NCBI RefSeq assembly: GCF_016862955.1
Contig: NZ_BONY01000014.1
Span: forward strand, 1 to 64,000
Direction: 5' to 3'
DNA length: 64,000 nt
From: Rhizocola hellebori
Lineage (GTDB): Bacteria; Actinomycetota; Actinomycetes; Mycobacteriales; Micromonosporaceae
In this document: piece after piece, positions 52,666-60,478 of the stretch
How positions within the stretch are numbered: position 1 is the stretch's first letter
Layout of the letters: the number at the start of each line of letters is the position of its first letter
The notes under the pieces: generated by a model
What the model was told of the DNA's origin: nothing
Seen by the model: only the letters and a program-made list of their open reading frames with translations
Database searches by the model: none
Made by a program: the position numbers and the translations under genes

Positions 52666-53179
52666 TGATGAAGGGCGCCTTGCCGGCGCGGTAAGCCGGG
52701 CGGTCGTGGTCGTCGCGGGCGGCCAGCTCCTGCTTGAGGCGGGCGTATTCCTCGGCGTCGGCCGGGTTGGCGCGCAGGTGGTCACGGAAGGCCAGCCAGG
52801 TGCGCCACCCGGCCGAGCTGTGCTCGACGACATGCAGGTGATGGGTGCGCCAGGCCGGGTCGGGATGGCAGAAGGAATGCGTCCGCGTTTCGGGGTCGCT
52901 CGGCTCCGGGGCATGGGCCCACCCGATCGCGACCATGGTCGGCACGGCCGCGCTCACCGCGTCGTAGTCACTCACCACGGCCAGCATGTCGATGATCGGT
53001 TTGGCGGCCAGCCCCGGCACCGCCGTGCTCCCGATGTGCTCCACCGGCGCGGTGAGCCAGGGCAGCAGCACCCCCTCCACCCGGTGCCGCTCCCGATCGA
53101 AAAGGCTCGGCCACTGCGGGTCGTAAGCGACGATCTTAATTGGATCTTGGCGATCGGGGGCTCCCTCCATGCCCTTCAT
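52604..53179 (-). CDS. GrpB/UPF0157-family protein
   Basis: A 191-residue nucleotidyltransferase-fold protein: KIVAYDPQWPSLFDRERHRVEG, VEHIGSTAVPGLAAKPIIDMLAVV (the strand with HIGSTAV and the paired acidic site) and WRTHHLHVVE. The family often accompanies kinases or dephospho-CoA kinase. The activity is not established. ATG 53179 or 53170 (three residues shorter) are both possible. Confidence 0.87.
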   Translation of the reverse strand: MKGMEGAPDRQDPIKIVAYDPQWPSLFDRERHRVEGVLLPWLTAPVEHIGSTAVPGLAAKPIIDMLAVVSDYDAVSAAVPTMVAIGWAHAPEPSDPETRTHSFCHPDPAWRTHHLHVVEHSSAGWRTWLAFRDHLRANPADAEEYARLKQELAARDDHDRPAYRAGKAPFITSRIQRVEVPAMREPPGAES

Positions 53180-53186
53180 GGTGCCG

Positions 53187-53192
53187 TATGCT
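53187..53192 (+). promoter_or_regulatory. Leaderless -10 of the AhpD-like gene
   Basis: TATGCT, eight bases before ATG 53201, in the 21-base divergent gap with the GrpB gene. Confidence 0.5.
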
Positions 53193-53200
53193 CGCAGGCC

Positions 53201-53668
53201 ATGACGTCCGCCCCGCGACTGCGCATGAAAAAGCTGATGCCGCTGGCCTATCAGGCACTTTCGGACTGGCACATCGTGGTGTCCCGCACCGGCGCCGAGG
53301 CCGGTCTGGAGCCACTGCTGGTGGAGTTGGTCAAAGTCCGTGCCTCCCAGCTGAACCGCTGCGCCTTCTGCCTCGACATGCACGTGCACGAGGCGCGTGA
53401 GCTGGGTGAGCGGCAGGCGCGCCTCGACGTGGTGGCGGCCTGGCACGAATGCGGCGAGCTGTTCTCGCGGCGCGAGCGGGCCGCGCTCGAGCTGACCGAG
53501 GCGATGACCCGGCTCCCCGAGGCGGGCGTGCCCGACGATCTGTACAACCGGGTGGCGCAGGTCTTTACCCACGAACAGATCGCGGCTCTGGTCATGGCGA
53601 TCGCCGTGATCAACGCGTGGAACCGGCTCGGGGTGGCCTCGGGCGCGATGCCGCCCCACCGGCCGTGA
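53201..53668 (+). CDS. Carboxymuconolactone decarboxylase/AhpD-family protein
   Basis: A 155-residue helical protein with the AhpD core CAFCLDMHVHEAR, which supplies the redox CxxC and the proton-relay His. Family members reduce peroxides through alkylhydroperoxidase activity or act as decarboxylases. The CxxC favours the first. The stop overlaps the kinase start as GTGA. Confidence 0.88.
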   Translation: MTSAPRLRMKKLMPLAYQALSDWHIVVSRTGAEAGLEPLLVELVKVRASQLNRCAFCLDMHVHEARELGERQARLDVVAAWHECGELFSRRERAALELTEAMTRLPEAGVPDDLYNRVAQVFTHEQIAALVMAIAVINAWNRLGVASGAMPPHRP

Positions 53669-54171
53669 CCGCGCATCTCATTGTGCTGCGGGGAAACTCG
53701 GGCTCCGGTAAGAGCACGGTCGCCGTGGCGCTCAGGGAACGGCTTGGCGCCAATGCGGCCTTGGTGCAGCAGGACTTCGTGCGGCGGACCGTGTTGCGCG
53801 AAGACGGCGGCGGCGACAACCGGGCCACGGCCGGACTGCTTGCGCAAATGGCTCGCTACTGTTTGGACAGCGGTTATCACGTCGTGCTTGAAGGCATCCT
53901 GGACAGGGGCCGCTACAGCGAGATGCTTGAGCCGCTGTGGCGATCGCGCTTGTGGGACACCCACCTTTACTACTTCCAGATCGGATTCGCCGAGACCGCG
54001 CGACGGCACGCGACGCGCCCCGAGTCGGCTCACTTCGACGTGGCGAAGATGCGTTCGTGGTACAGGGAGGACGACCGGGTTACCTTCGCGCAGGAGGCGG
54101 TCATCCCGGAATCGTCCACAATGGAGGAATCGGTGGCGCGCATCATGCGGGACCTTCAATCCCCGCGATGA
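53665..54171 (+). CDS. P-loop kinase, unknown substrate
   Basis: A 168-residue AAA-type kinase. Walker A RGNSGSGKST is at about residues 9-18. DFVRRTVLRED, VVLEGILDRGRY (Walker B-like) and a lid region with ARRHATRPES follow. Similar small kinases phosphorylate nucleosides, antibiotics or sugars. The start is GTG 53665. The 3' end overlaps the convergent ArsR-type gene by 29 bases. Confidence 0.83.
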   Translation: MTAHLIVLRGNSGSGKSTVAVALRERLGANAALVQQDFVRRTVLREDGGGDNRATAGLLAQMARYCLDSGYHVVLEGILDRGRYSEMLEPLWRSRLWDTHLYYFQIGFAETARRHATRPESAHFDVAKMRSWYREDDRVTFAQEAVIPESSTMEESVARIMRDLQSPR

Positions 54172-55123
54172 CATCGCCCAGTGCCGTGCGCCGGTAGAGC
54201 ACCGAGCGCCCGGAACGAGCGCTGGTCAGCAAACCCGCGCGTTCCAGCACCCGCAGATGATCGCCGACCGAGCCGACGGCGAGGTTGGCCGAGCGGGCCA
54301 GCTGTGTCGTGCTCGCCGGCTCATCCAGCATCAGCAGCAGCGCGGCCCGGGAGCGGCCGACCAGATCGGCGAGCGCACCCGGCGCGGCCGAGCTTGGCTC
54401 CCACAGCGAGGCCGTGCCTCGCGCCGGGTAGACGATGGCCTTGGGCCACGGGTCCTCCGCGTGCACGGCCAGCTTCGGCCAGATGAAGACCGACGGGATG
54501 AACAGCAACCCGGCCCCACCGAGCTGGACCGGCTCGGCGTGCTGAAAACGGGAGATCTCGATGCCGTCGTCGCGCCAGCGAACCTGCGGATGCAGCCCGG
54601 AAAGCGCGGCGGCCCAACCGGCCCGGCTCAGCTCGCCGGAACGGTAGATGACGTCGCGTTCGCAGATGGCCCGCAGCTGCGGCCAGTCCGGGGCCAGCAA
54701 CTCGTGCCACGCCCGCTCAAGCACCTCCGCGAGACGGGCCACGATGTCCCGTCCCCGCAGCAGGCGCAGCACTTTCTCGTCGGAGGCCGGCCGGTGACGG
54801 AGCGCCTCGGCGATCTCGGCGCGGGCTACCTTGAGCGGAGTGGCACGCATCGTGGCCAGATCGTCTTCGATCGACTGGGCCAGGCCCTGAGGCGGTGGCA
54901 CCACGAAATTGGGGCCATAGCGAGGGGAGAACAGGGCCAGCAGCGCGTCGAGATCGGTGTCGCGGCTCAGGCGGGCGAAGGCGGGTTTGAGGCGGGCGGC
55001 CCAGGGCGGCCGATGCGAGCTCATCCCGCTCAGTACCCGCAAAAGATTCTCGAGTTCAAACAGCGGCGAGAGGGCGAACCTGCTGTGCAGCAGGTCATCC
55101 GCGCCAACCTCAAACCGGAGCAT
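54143..55123 (-). CDS. ArsR-family regulator with DUF5937 domain
   Basis: A 326-residue regulator. The N-terminal and central parts match DUF5937 (MLRFEVGADDLLHSRFALSPLFEL...). The C-terminal winged helix (LDEPASTTQLARSANLAVGSVGDHLRVLERAGLLTSARSGRSVLYRRT) is of ArsR/SmtB type. Metal-binding Cys motifs are not evident, so the signal is likely not a metal. It is divergent from an MFS gene, with a perfect palindrome touching its own -10 (TAAGGT). Confidence 0.86.
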   Translation of the reverse strand: MLRFEVGADDLLHSRFALSPLFELENLLRVLSGMSSHRPPWAARLKPAFARLSRDTDLDALLALFSPRYGPNFVVPPPQGLAQSIEDDLATMRATPLKVARAEIAEALRHRPASDEKVLRLLRGRDIVARLAEVLERAWHELLAPDWPQLRAICERDVIYRSGELSRAGWAAALSGLHPQVRWRDDGIEISRFQHAEPVQLGGAGLLFIPSVFIWPKLAVHAEDPWPKAIVYPARGTASLWEPSSAAPGALADLVGRSRAALLLMLDEPASTTQLARSANLAVGSVGDHLRVLERAGLLTSARSGRSVLYRRTALGDVIAGIEGPA

Positions 55124-55129
55124 GACCTG

Positions 55130-55149
55130 ACCTTACGGCTATAGCCGTA
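55130..55149. promoter_or_regulatory. ArsR operator and leaderless -10
   Basis: TACGGCTATAGCCGTA (55134-55149) is a perfect 16-base palindrome. The minus-strand -10 TAAGGT (55130-55135) lies six bases before ATG 55123 and shares two bases with it, so a bound repressor would block the regulator's own promoter and probably the MFS gene. Confidence 0.65.
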
Positions 55150-55188
55150 GGAATGGTGTGCCCAGCCGAGCCGATGCAGGGTGTATCC

Positions 55189-56403
55189 ATGGCCGACAAA
55201 CCCGCCACCTATCGAGAGGTGTTCGCGGTGCCCGCGTTCCGGGTGCTTTTCGCGAGCCGCTCGCTTGCCATCGCCGCCAACACCTTGCGGATCGTGGCGC
55301 TCTCCCTGCTGGTCTTCGCGGCCACCAAGTCCACCCTGCTCTCGGCCATCGCCTTCGGTATCGGGTTCATGCCGCAGGTGGCCGGGGGTCTGCTGCTCGG
55401 ATCGCTGGCCGACCGGTGGCGTCCCCGGCCGCTCATAGTCACCGGTTTCCTTGTCGAGGCCGCGGTCGCGGTGCTGCTTGCCGCTTTCGCCATGCCGATC
55501 TGGCTCACGCTCGGCCTGGTGGCGCTGGCCGCCGCCTTCGCGCCGATCTTCTCCGGAGCGGCCAACCGAGTGATCTCCGAGGTGCTGACGGGCGACACCT
55601 ATGTGCTCGGCCGGTCGCTTGCCACCATCAGCGCCGGGGCCGCGCAGATCGCCGGGATGGCCGTGGGCGGGCTTGCCGTTGCCGCCGCCGGCCCACGCCG
55701 AGCCCTGCTGCTGAGCGCGCTTTGCCTGCTGGTGTCGGCGTCCATCGTCGCCATCCGGTTGCCGAATTTCGAGCGGCCGCCCAGCGCTGACAAGCGTTCG
55801 GCTGTCGCGCAGAGCTGGTCCACCAACGTCGAGCTGTTCGGCGACCGGGGGATCCGGCGGCTGCTGATGGTGCAATGGCTGCCGCCCGCCTTCGTCGTGG
55901 GCGGTCAGGCGCTGATCGTCGCCTATTGCGCGCACCGCGGTTTCACGCCGGGCATGACCGGCGCGATGCTTGCCGCGGCCCCGGCCGGGATGCTCGCGGG
56001 AGACCTCGTGGTCGGGCGGCTGGTGCGGCCCACGGTGCGGACCCGCCTGGTGGCGCCACTCATTGCGCTGCTTGGCATTCCACTGATCCTGCTCGCCGTG
56101 AACCCGCCGCCTGCCGTGTCTGTGATCGCGCTGGGATTCGGCGGCGCCGGTTTCTCTTACCTGCTGGGCCTGCAGCAGGCCTTCCTGGACGCGGTGCCGG
56201 TGCCCCATCGGGGACAGGCGTTCGGGCTCCTGGGCACCGGGCTCATGACGCTGCAAGGCTTGGGGCCGCTGGCGTTCGGCGCGCTCGGGCAGCTGGCCGG
56301 CATCGGCCCGGCCATGGCCGTCGCGGGAGTCGCCGCGCTGTGCTCGGCCGGGGTGTGGGCGATGGCGTCCCGAAGCCGAGACGCCATCGCTGTTACGCCT
56401 TAG
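55189..56403 (+). CDS. MFS transporter
   Basis: A 404-residue integral membrane protein with about 12 hydrophobic segments. GSLADRWRPRP is the motif A-like loop between segments 2 and 3. The sequence fits the exporter-type MFS group that includes macrolide/drug efflux proteins. The divergent ArsR-type regulator suggests induction by a toxic compound. ATG 55189 has GCAGGGTG upstream. An ATG at 55153 is possible but adds hydrophilic residues. Confidence 0.85.
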   Translation: MADKPATYREVFAVPAFRVLFASRSLAIAANTLRIVALSLLVFAATKSTLLSAIAFGIGFMPQVAGGLLLGSLADRWRPRPLIVTGFLVEAAVAVLLAAFAMPIWLTLGLVALAAAFAPIFSGAANRVISEVLTGDTYVLGRSLATISAGAAQIAGMAVGGLAVAAAGPRRALLLSALCLLVSASIVAIRLPNFERPPSADKRSAVAQSWSTNVELFGDRGIRRLLMVQWLPPAFVVGGQALIVAYCAHRGFTPGMTGAMLAAAPAGMLAGDLVVGRLVRPTVRTRLVAPLIALLGIPLILLAVNPPPAVSVIALGFGGAGFSYLLGLQQAFLDAVPVPHRGQAFGLLGTGLMTLQGLGPLAFGALGQLAGIGPAMAVAGVAALCSAGVWAMASRSRDAIAVTP

Positions 56404-57506
56404 GCGCAGCTGAGCGTTGGGACGGAGTTGGTCCCGTTCCAATTCGCCAGGAACCCAAACTTCGTGCTGGCTCCGGGCGCCAGCGACCCGTTGTAGTTCA
56501 CATTCCTGGCAATGACAGTGGCCCCGGTCTGCGTATAGCTAGCGCTCCAGATCTGGGTAATGGTCTGCCCGTTGGCGAAGTTGAAGCTGAGCGACCAAGA
56601 CGTCATCTGCGTGGCCGTGGTGATGTTGGTGACGGTCACCTCGGCCTGGAACCCGCCCTGCCACTGGTTGACCACCTGGTAGACCGCCCGGCACCGCAGC
56701 GGCGGGATGGGGTTCGGGGTGGACGGGCTCGGCGACGGGCTGACAGTCGGCGACGAGGTCGGGCCTGCGGTCGGCGGAGTCGGTGGGACACCACCGATCG
56801 CGCTGACCAGAGGCGAGAACCACCGGTCGGAGATCTTCTGGTCGCCGGCGGCATTCGGGTGTACGCCGTCGGTGGTGTCGGTGGTGGTGTTGAAACCGGT
56901 CCACTGGTCGACCACGGTGATGGGTGATTGGGTGGTGGTCTTGCCCGCCGCCCAGCTCGGGATGGCGTTGTTGAAGTCCACCACCCGCTGCCCGCACGGC
57001 GTGCACTGAGAGGTGCCCATCGGGATGATCTTCGCGACGAGGATTCTCATCGCCGGGTTGCTGGCCCGCATCTGGTCCACCAACCGGCTGAACGCCGCGA
57101 GAATCGTCGCCGGCGCGATGTTGCTCCACACATCGTTCGTGCCAAGATGCATGATCACCACATCGGGGCGGGTGCCGGACAACCAGCCCACCAGCTGGTT
57201 CTGATTGGCGATGTTGGTCGCCAGGAAGCCGCCGTGGCCTTCGTTGTCGCCGTCATAGGCGACCCCGCAGCCCTGTGGTGGCAGCGTCCCGACAAAATCG
57301 ATGTTGGTCTGACCGCTGTTCTGTAGACGATTCCAGAGCAGCGCACGCCAGCAGCCGGGCGATCCGGTGATGGAGTCGCCAAGCGGCATGATCCGTACGG
57401 CCGCGGCTTGAGCGGGGAGAGTGGGCGAGACGACGACGTACACGAGCGCGGCGATCAATGCCGCGACCGTGGCCGCCAGCGCAGCCAATGGGGCAGGACG
57501 TGCCAT
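56400..57506 (-). CDS. Secreted SGNH-hydrolase esterase with CBM2
   Basis: A 368-residue exported enzyme: signal peptide (about 1-36, ending AQA-AAV), SGNH esterase domain with MPLGDSITGS (catalytic Ser block), HLGTNDVW and DGVHPNAAG (Asp/His block), a Pro/Thr/Ser linker (about 242-270), and a C-terminal family 2 carbohydrate-binding module (RCRAVYQVVNQWQGGFQAEVTVTN). This is the plan of CE3-type acetylxylan esterases bound to cellulose. GAAAGGA precedes ATG 57506. The stop overlaps the MFS stop. Confidence 0.9.
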   Translation of the reverse strand: MARPAPLAALAATVAALIAALVYVVVSPTLPAQAAAVRIMPLGDSITGSPGCWRALLWNRLQNSGQTNIDFVGTLPPQGCGVAYDGDNEGHGGFLATNIANQNQLVGWLSGTRPDVVIMHLGTNDVWSNIAPATILAAFSRLVDQMRASNPAMRILVAKIIPMGTSQCTPCGQRVVDFNNAIPSWAAGKTTTQSPITVVDQWTGFNTTTDTTDGVHPNAAGDQKISDRWFSPLVSAIGGVPPTPPTAGPTSSPTVSPSPSPSTPNPIPPLRCRAVYQVVNQWQGGFQAEVTVTNITTATQMTSWSLSFNFANGQTITQIWSASYTQTGATVIARNVNYNGSLAPGASTKFGFLANWNGTNSVPTLSCA

Positions 57507-57662
57507 AGTGCCGGGTCCTTTCGAGGGGCGCGCAGACCCCCGCTGCCCATGCGGAGACCCGAGCGCTGCAGGTCATCAACGCGGCGATGGGGCGAGGGGT
57601 CCGGCTCCCGACGGACCGACATCGTCTGCCGTAGATGGTAACCGGGCGTTGACCTACGTCAC

Positions 57663-57668
57663 TAGGCT
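57663..57668 (+). promoter_or_regulatory. Leaderless -10 of the methyltransferase gene
   Basis: TAGGCT, six bases before ATG 57675. The rest of the gap 57507-57674 holds the esterase start region and nothing else I can support. Confidence 0.5.
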
Positions 57669-57674
57669 GGCGGC

Positions 57675-58268
57675 ATGGGGGACAGCGAGCCGGTGGCGGG
57701 CACAAAAGAGAGCTTTTACGCGCTAATGGACCAGCTCATCGGCGGGGTCGGCGGCCGGGTGCTGGAGATCGGGGCCGGGCGTGGCCGCAACTTCGACCGG
57801 CTGCGCCGCGACATCGAATGGATTGGGCTGGAGCCGGACCCGGCCCGACGCCGGGTGCTCAGCCAGGTGGCGGCGGCGCACGGGCATTCCAGCCCGATTC
57901 TGGAGGGCGGAGCGGAACAGATCCCGTTGCCCGACGCCAGTGTCGACGCCGTGGTGGCCAGGGTGGTGTTGTGCTCAGTGGCAGACCAGGCCAAGGTGCT
58001 GGCCGAGGTCAAGCGGGTGCTGAAACCGGGCGGCGAGTTCATTTTCTTCGAGCACGTGGCGGCCCGGCGCGGAAGCTGGAGTTACTGGCTGCAAAGGGCT
58101 TGGGCCCCGTTCTCGCGCCGTTTCGACGGCGGCTGCGACCCGACCCGCCAGACCTGGCGCTCCATTAACGAGGCCGGCTTCGCGCAGGTCGACATGCGAT
58201 GGTTCCGCACAAAGCTGTTCTTCGACACCGACGCCCGCTACATCGGCGGCGTGGCGGTGACCTCGTGA
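57675..58268 (+). CDS. Class I SAM-dependent methyltransferase
   Basis: A 197-residue methyltransferase: SAM motif I VLEIGAGRGRNFDRL, acidic strand 2 WIGLEPDP, motif IV SVDAVVARVVLCSV and motif post-V LKPGGEFIFFEHV. Closest in style to METTL7/UbiE-like enzymes. The acceptor is unknown. The stop overlaps the following membrane-protein start as GTGA. Confidence 0.88.
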   Translation: MGDSEPVAGTKESFYALMDQLIGGVGGRVLEIGAGRGRNFDRLRRDIEWIGLEPDPARRRVLSQVAAAHGHSSPILEGGAEQIPLPDASVDAVVARVVLCSVADQAKVLAEVKRVLKPGGEFIFFEHVAARRGSWSYWLQRAWAPFSRRFDGGCDPTRQTWRSINEAGFAQVDMRWFRTKLFFDTDARYIGGVAVTS

Positions 58269-58873
58269 CAGCTGAGCTGGAGGACGAGGCGACGACCTCG
58301 ATGCCCAAGCCTCTTGTGCGGTTGGGGGCTGCGGCGCTGCTGTTGCTCGGGCCATTGTTTCTGGCGGCCATCGACTATTTGTTGCTCCTGGTGGGGTACA
58401 GGTTGCTGCTGCTCATGGCGCCGGAGCTGTTTGACGGAGCCAACCGCGCAGCTGTGTCGGAATGGGCCTGGCAGATCGGCCTTTGGCGGCTGCCGCTGCA
58501 CCTGATCATCTTGCTCCTGTACTCGGGTCGCAACCTATGGAGGTCAATGAGAACGGGCCTCGAAACGGAGCCCGCGGAAAAGACGGGCCTGACCCGATTT
58601 GCCTTCAAGGCAATCGAGCCGATCACCGTCTTCGCCGTCGCAGTTGTCGTCTTGGACGCGCATGTCAGTGACCGGCAACAGCTATACACGCTGGCGGCGG
58701 TCTCAGTGTTGCTGGTGACCTGGCCGTCCCTGCTGGCCATACTCTTCAAGCGGGTGCTGCGGCCGATCGGCCGGGCCTGGGCCCGGGCGGCCGACGACGG
58801 CATGGCCGAGGTGCGGACCTGCAAGACGGGTTACCACCACCGCTGGTGCGGCCACCTGGAAAACCCGGACTAA
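58265..58873 (+). CDS. Membrane protein with Cys/His-rich tail
   Basis: A 202-residue protein with four to five hydrophobic segments (LGAAALLLLGPLFLAAIDYLLLLVG, LPLHLIILLLY, ITVFAVAVVVLDA, LYTLAAVSVLLVTWPSLLAILF). The C-terminus CKTGYHHRWCGH clusters two Cys and three His and might bind a metal. No family recognised. GTG 58265 overlaps the methyltransferase stop, so the two genes are coupled. Confidence 0.65.
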   Translation: MTAELEDEATTSMPKPLVRLGAAALLLLGPLFLAAIDYLLLLVGYRLLLLMAPELFDGANRAAVSEWAWQIGLWRLPLHLIILLLYSGRNLWRSMRTGLETEPAEKTGLTRFAFKAIEPITVFAVAVVVLDAHVSDRQQLYTLAAVSVLLVTWPSLLAILFKRVLRPIGRAWARAADDGMAEVRTCKTGYHHRWCGHLENPD

Positions 58874-58895
58874 CCGCTTCCTGTCCCTGGCTCAG

Positions 58896-59288
58896 TCAGC
58901 CTTCGCTGGGGTCGAGTTTGATGCTCAGCGAGTTGATGCAGTAGCGGGCGTCCTTGGGAGTCATGTGCTCGCCGTAGAAGACGTGGCCGAGGTGGCCGTC
59001 GCAGGTGGCGCAGCGGACCTCTGTGCGGACCATGCCGTGCGAGCGGTCCTCAATGTATTTGATGGCGCCCGGGATGGCCTCGTCAAAGGAGGGCCAGCCG
59101 CAGTGGCTGTCGAACTTGGTGGTGCTGTCGAACAGAAGCGCCCCGCAACCGCGGCAGTTGTACCTTCCCGCGGTCTTGGTGTCCACGTATTCCCCGCTCC
59201 ACGCGGGCTCTGTGCCGCCCTGGCGCAGCACGCGGAACTCCGCGGGGTTGAGGCGGACCTTCCATTCGTCCTCAGAGATCTGCTCCAT
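58896..59288 (-). CDS. msrB: Peptide-methionine (R)-S-oxide reductase
   Basis: A 130-residue repair enzyme that reduces methionine-R-sulfoxide. The zinc site is complete (Cys45/Cys48 in CRGC, Cys93/Cys96 in CATC), the catalytic Cys is Cys117 in RYCINSLSI, and Cys63 (SHCGWPSF) is in the position of the resolving Cys. ATG 59288 is six bases after TACCTT. Confidence 0.95.
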   Translation of the reverse strand: MEQISEDEWKVRLNPAEFRVLRQGGTEPAWSGEYVDTKTAGRYNCRGCGALLFDSTTKFDSHCGWPSFDEAIPGAIKYIEDRSHGMVRTEVRCATCDGHLGHVFYGEHMTPKDARYCINSLSIKLDPSEG

Positions 59289-59294
59289 GCCCTA

Positions 59295-59300
59295 AAGGTA
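59295..59300 (-). promoter_or_regulatory. Leaderless -10 of msrB
   Basis: TACCTT on the minus strand, six bases before ATG 59288. Confidence 0.55.
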
Positions 59301-59305
59301 CGCGG

Positions 59306-59311
59306 TAACGT
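59306..59311 (+). promoter_or_regulatory. Leaderless -10 of the LigD-polymerase gene
   Basis: TAACGT, six bases before ATG 59318. It sits five bases from the opposing msrB -10. Confidence 0.55.
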
Positions 59312-59317
59312 CGGACC

Positions 59318-60334
59318 ATGCCCAAGGCTGAGGCGCTCGAGTACGAGGTCGGTAATCGAAAGGTAAGACTTACCAGCCCGGAAAAGATCATGTTTCCGGA
59401 GCGCGGATTCACCAAGAAAGACGTGTTTGAGTACTATCTCGCGGTCAGCGAGCCGATGTTGCGCGCGGTCAATCACCGACCCACCACGCTGCAACGATTC
59501 CCCGACGGCATCGATGGCGAGATGTTTTATCAAAAGCGCATACCCACCAGGGGGGTACCGGACTGGATGCACACCGCCCAGATCACGTTCCCCAGCGGGC
59601 GCAAAGCCGATGAGCTGTGCCCGATTGAGCCGGCTCACCTGTTGTGGGCCGCGCAGATGGGCGCGGTCGTGTTCCACCCGTGGCCGGTAAGGGAACCGGC
59701 CACCGAAAACCCCGACGAGCTGCGGATAGATCTTGACCCGCAGCCGGGGACCGACTTCGTCGACGCCGCCCGGGTCGCGACCGAGCATGTCCAGGCGGTG
59801 CTGGATGAGGCGGGCCTTGTCGGGTACCCGAAGACAAGCGGAGGAAGAGGGGTCCACGTCTACGTGCGGATCAAGCCCGACTGGGACTTCATCGACGTGC
59901 GCCACGCCGCGATCGCGCTGGCGCGCAAGGTGGAGCAGCGCGACCCGGAGCGGGTGACCACGGCGTGGTGGAAGGAGGAGCGCGGCGAGCGGGTCTTCAT
60001 CGACTTCAACCAGGCGGCCCGGGACAGGACCATCGCGAGCCCATATTCGTTGCGCGCCAACAAGAGGGCGACCGCGAGCGCCCCGCTCACCTGGGCGGAG
60101 CTGTCCGATGTGGAGCCCGACGACTTCGATCTGGAGACGTTGCCCAAGCGGCTGAAGAAGGTCGGAGACCCCTTCGAGTCCATGGATTCCAAGCACTTCG
60201 GGCTGGAAAAGCTCCTCGAGTGGTGGGAGCAGGACGCCCGCGAAATGCCGTATCCCCCAGATTATCCAAAAATGCCCGGTGAACCCCCGCGCGTCCAGCC
60301 AAGCAAAAAGGTAGCCGCCAACTGGGAAGAGTAG
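59318..60334 (+). CDS. ligD: Stand-alone LigD-type polymerase domain
   Basis: A 338-residue archaeo-eukaryotic-primase-type polymerase of the LigD PolDom family, which fills gaps with ribonucleotides in non-homologous end joining. Motifs: LTSPEKIMFPERGFTKKDVFEYY, the metal-binding LRIDLDPQPGTDF, and KTSGGRGVHVYV. It is a single-domain protein. The nuclease and ligase parts of mycobacterial LigD are absent. A separate ATP-dependent DNA ligase gene lies at the end of the window. No Ku gene is seen. Confidence 0.92.
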   Translation: MPKAEALEYEVGNRKVRLTSPEKIMFPERGFTKKDVFEYYLAVSEPMLRAVNHRPTTLQRFPDGIDGEMFYQKRIPTRGVPDWMHTAQITFPSGRKADELCPIEPAHLLWAAQMGAVVFHPWPVREPATENPDELRIDLDPQPGTDFVDAARVATEHVQAVLDEAGLVGYPKTSGGRGVHVYVRIKPDWDFIDVRHAAIALARKVEQRDPERVTTAWWKEERGERVFIDFNQAARDRTIASPYSLRANKRATASAPLTWAELSDVEPDDFDLETLPKRLKKVGDPFESMDSKHFGLEKLLEWWEQDAREMPYPPDYPKMPGEPPRVQPSKKVAANWEE

Positions 60335-60342
60335 CCCTGGCG

Positions 60343-60435
60343 CATTGCCGCCGCCGCCGTCTGGACTGAGCGATCTTGCAAGCGTTCTTTGCTTGCAAGA
60401 TCGGGAGGGAAGACGGTGGCTTTGGGGCGGCAATG
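60343..60435. repeat. Long structured palindrome after the LigD-polymerase gene
   Basis: A 93-base imperfect hairpin starting nine bases after the stop. Inner stem: perfect 13 bp (60371-60383 with 60391-60403), seven-base loop. Further pairing occurs at 60357-60362 with 60411-60416 and 60343-60352 with 60426-60435. A smaller hairpin follows at 60438-60457. It may be a terminator, a mobile palindromic element or a structured RNA. Confidence 0.7.
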
Positions 60436-60478
60436 CCGCGCGTTGCTTCGCACGCGCCAGAATTATTGTTTGGATTGA

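Noticed and set aside
57507-57674. Short open frame before the methyltransferase gene
   Set aside because: Its 101-residue product lacks coding character and overlaps the esterase start and the methyltransferase gene.
58961-60433. 490-codon frame on the minus strand
   Set aside because: Mostly antisense to the LigD-polymerase gene, then out of frame with msrB.
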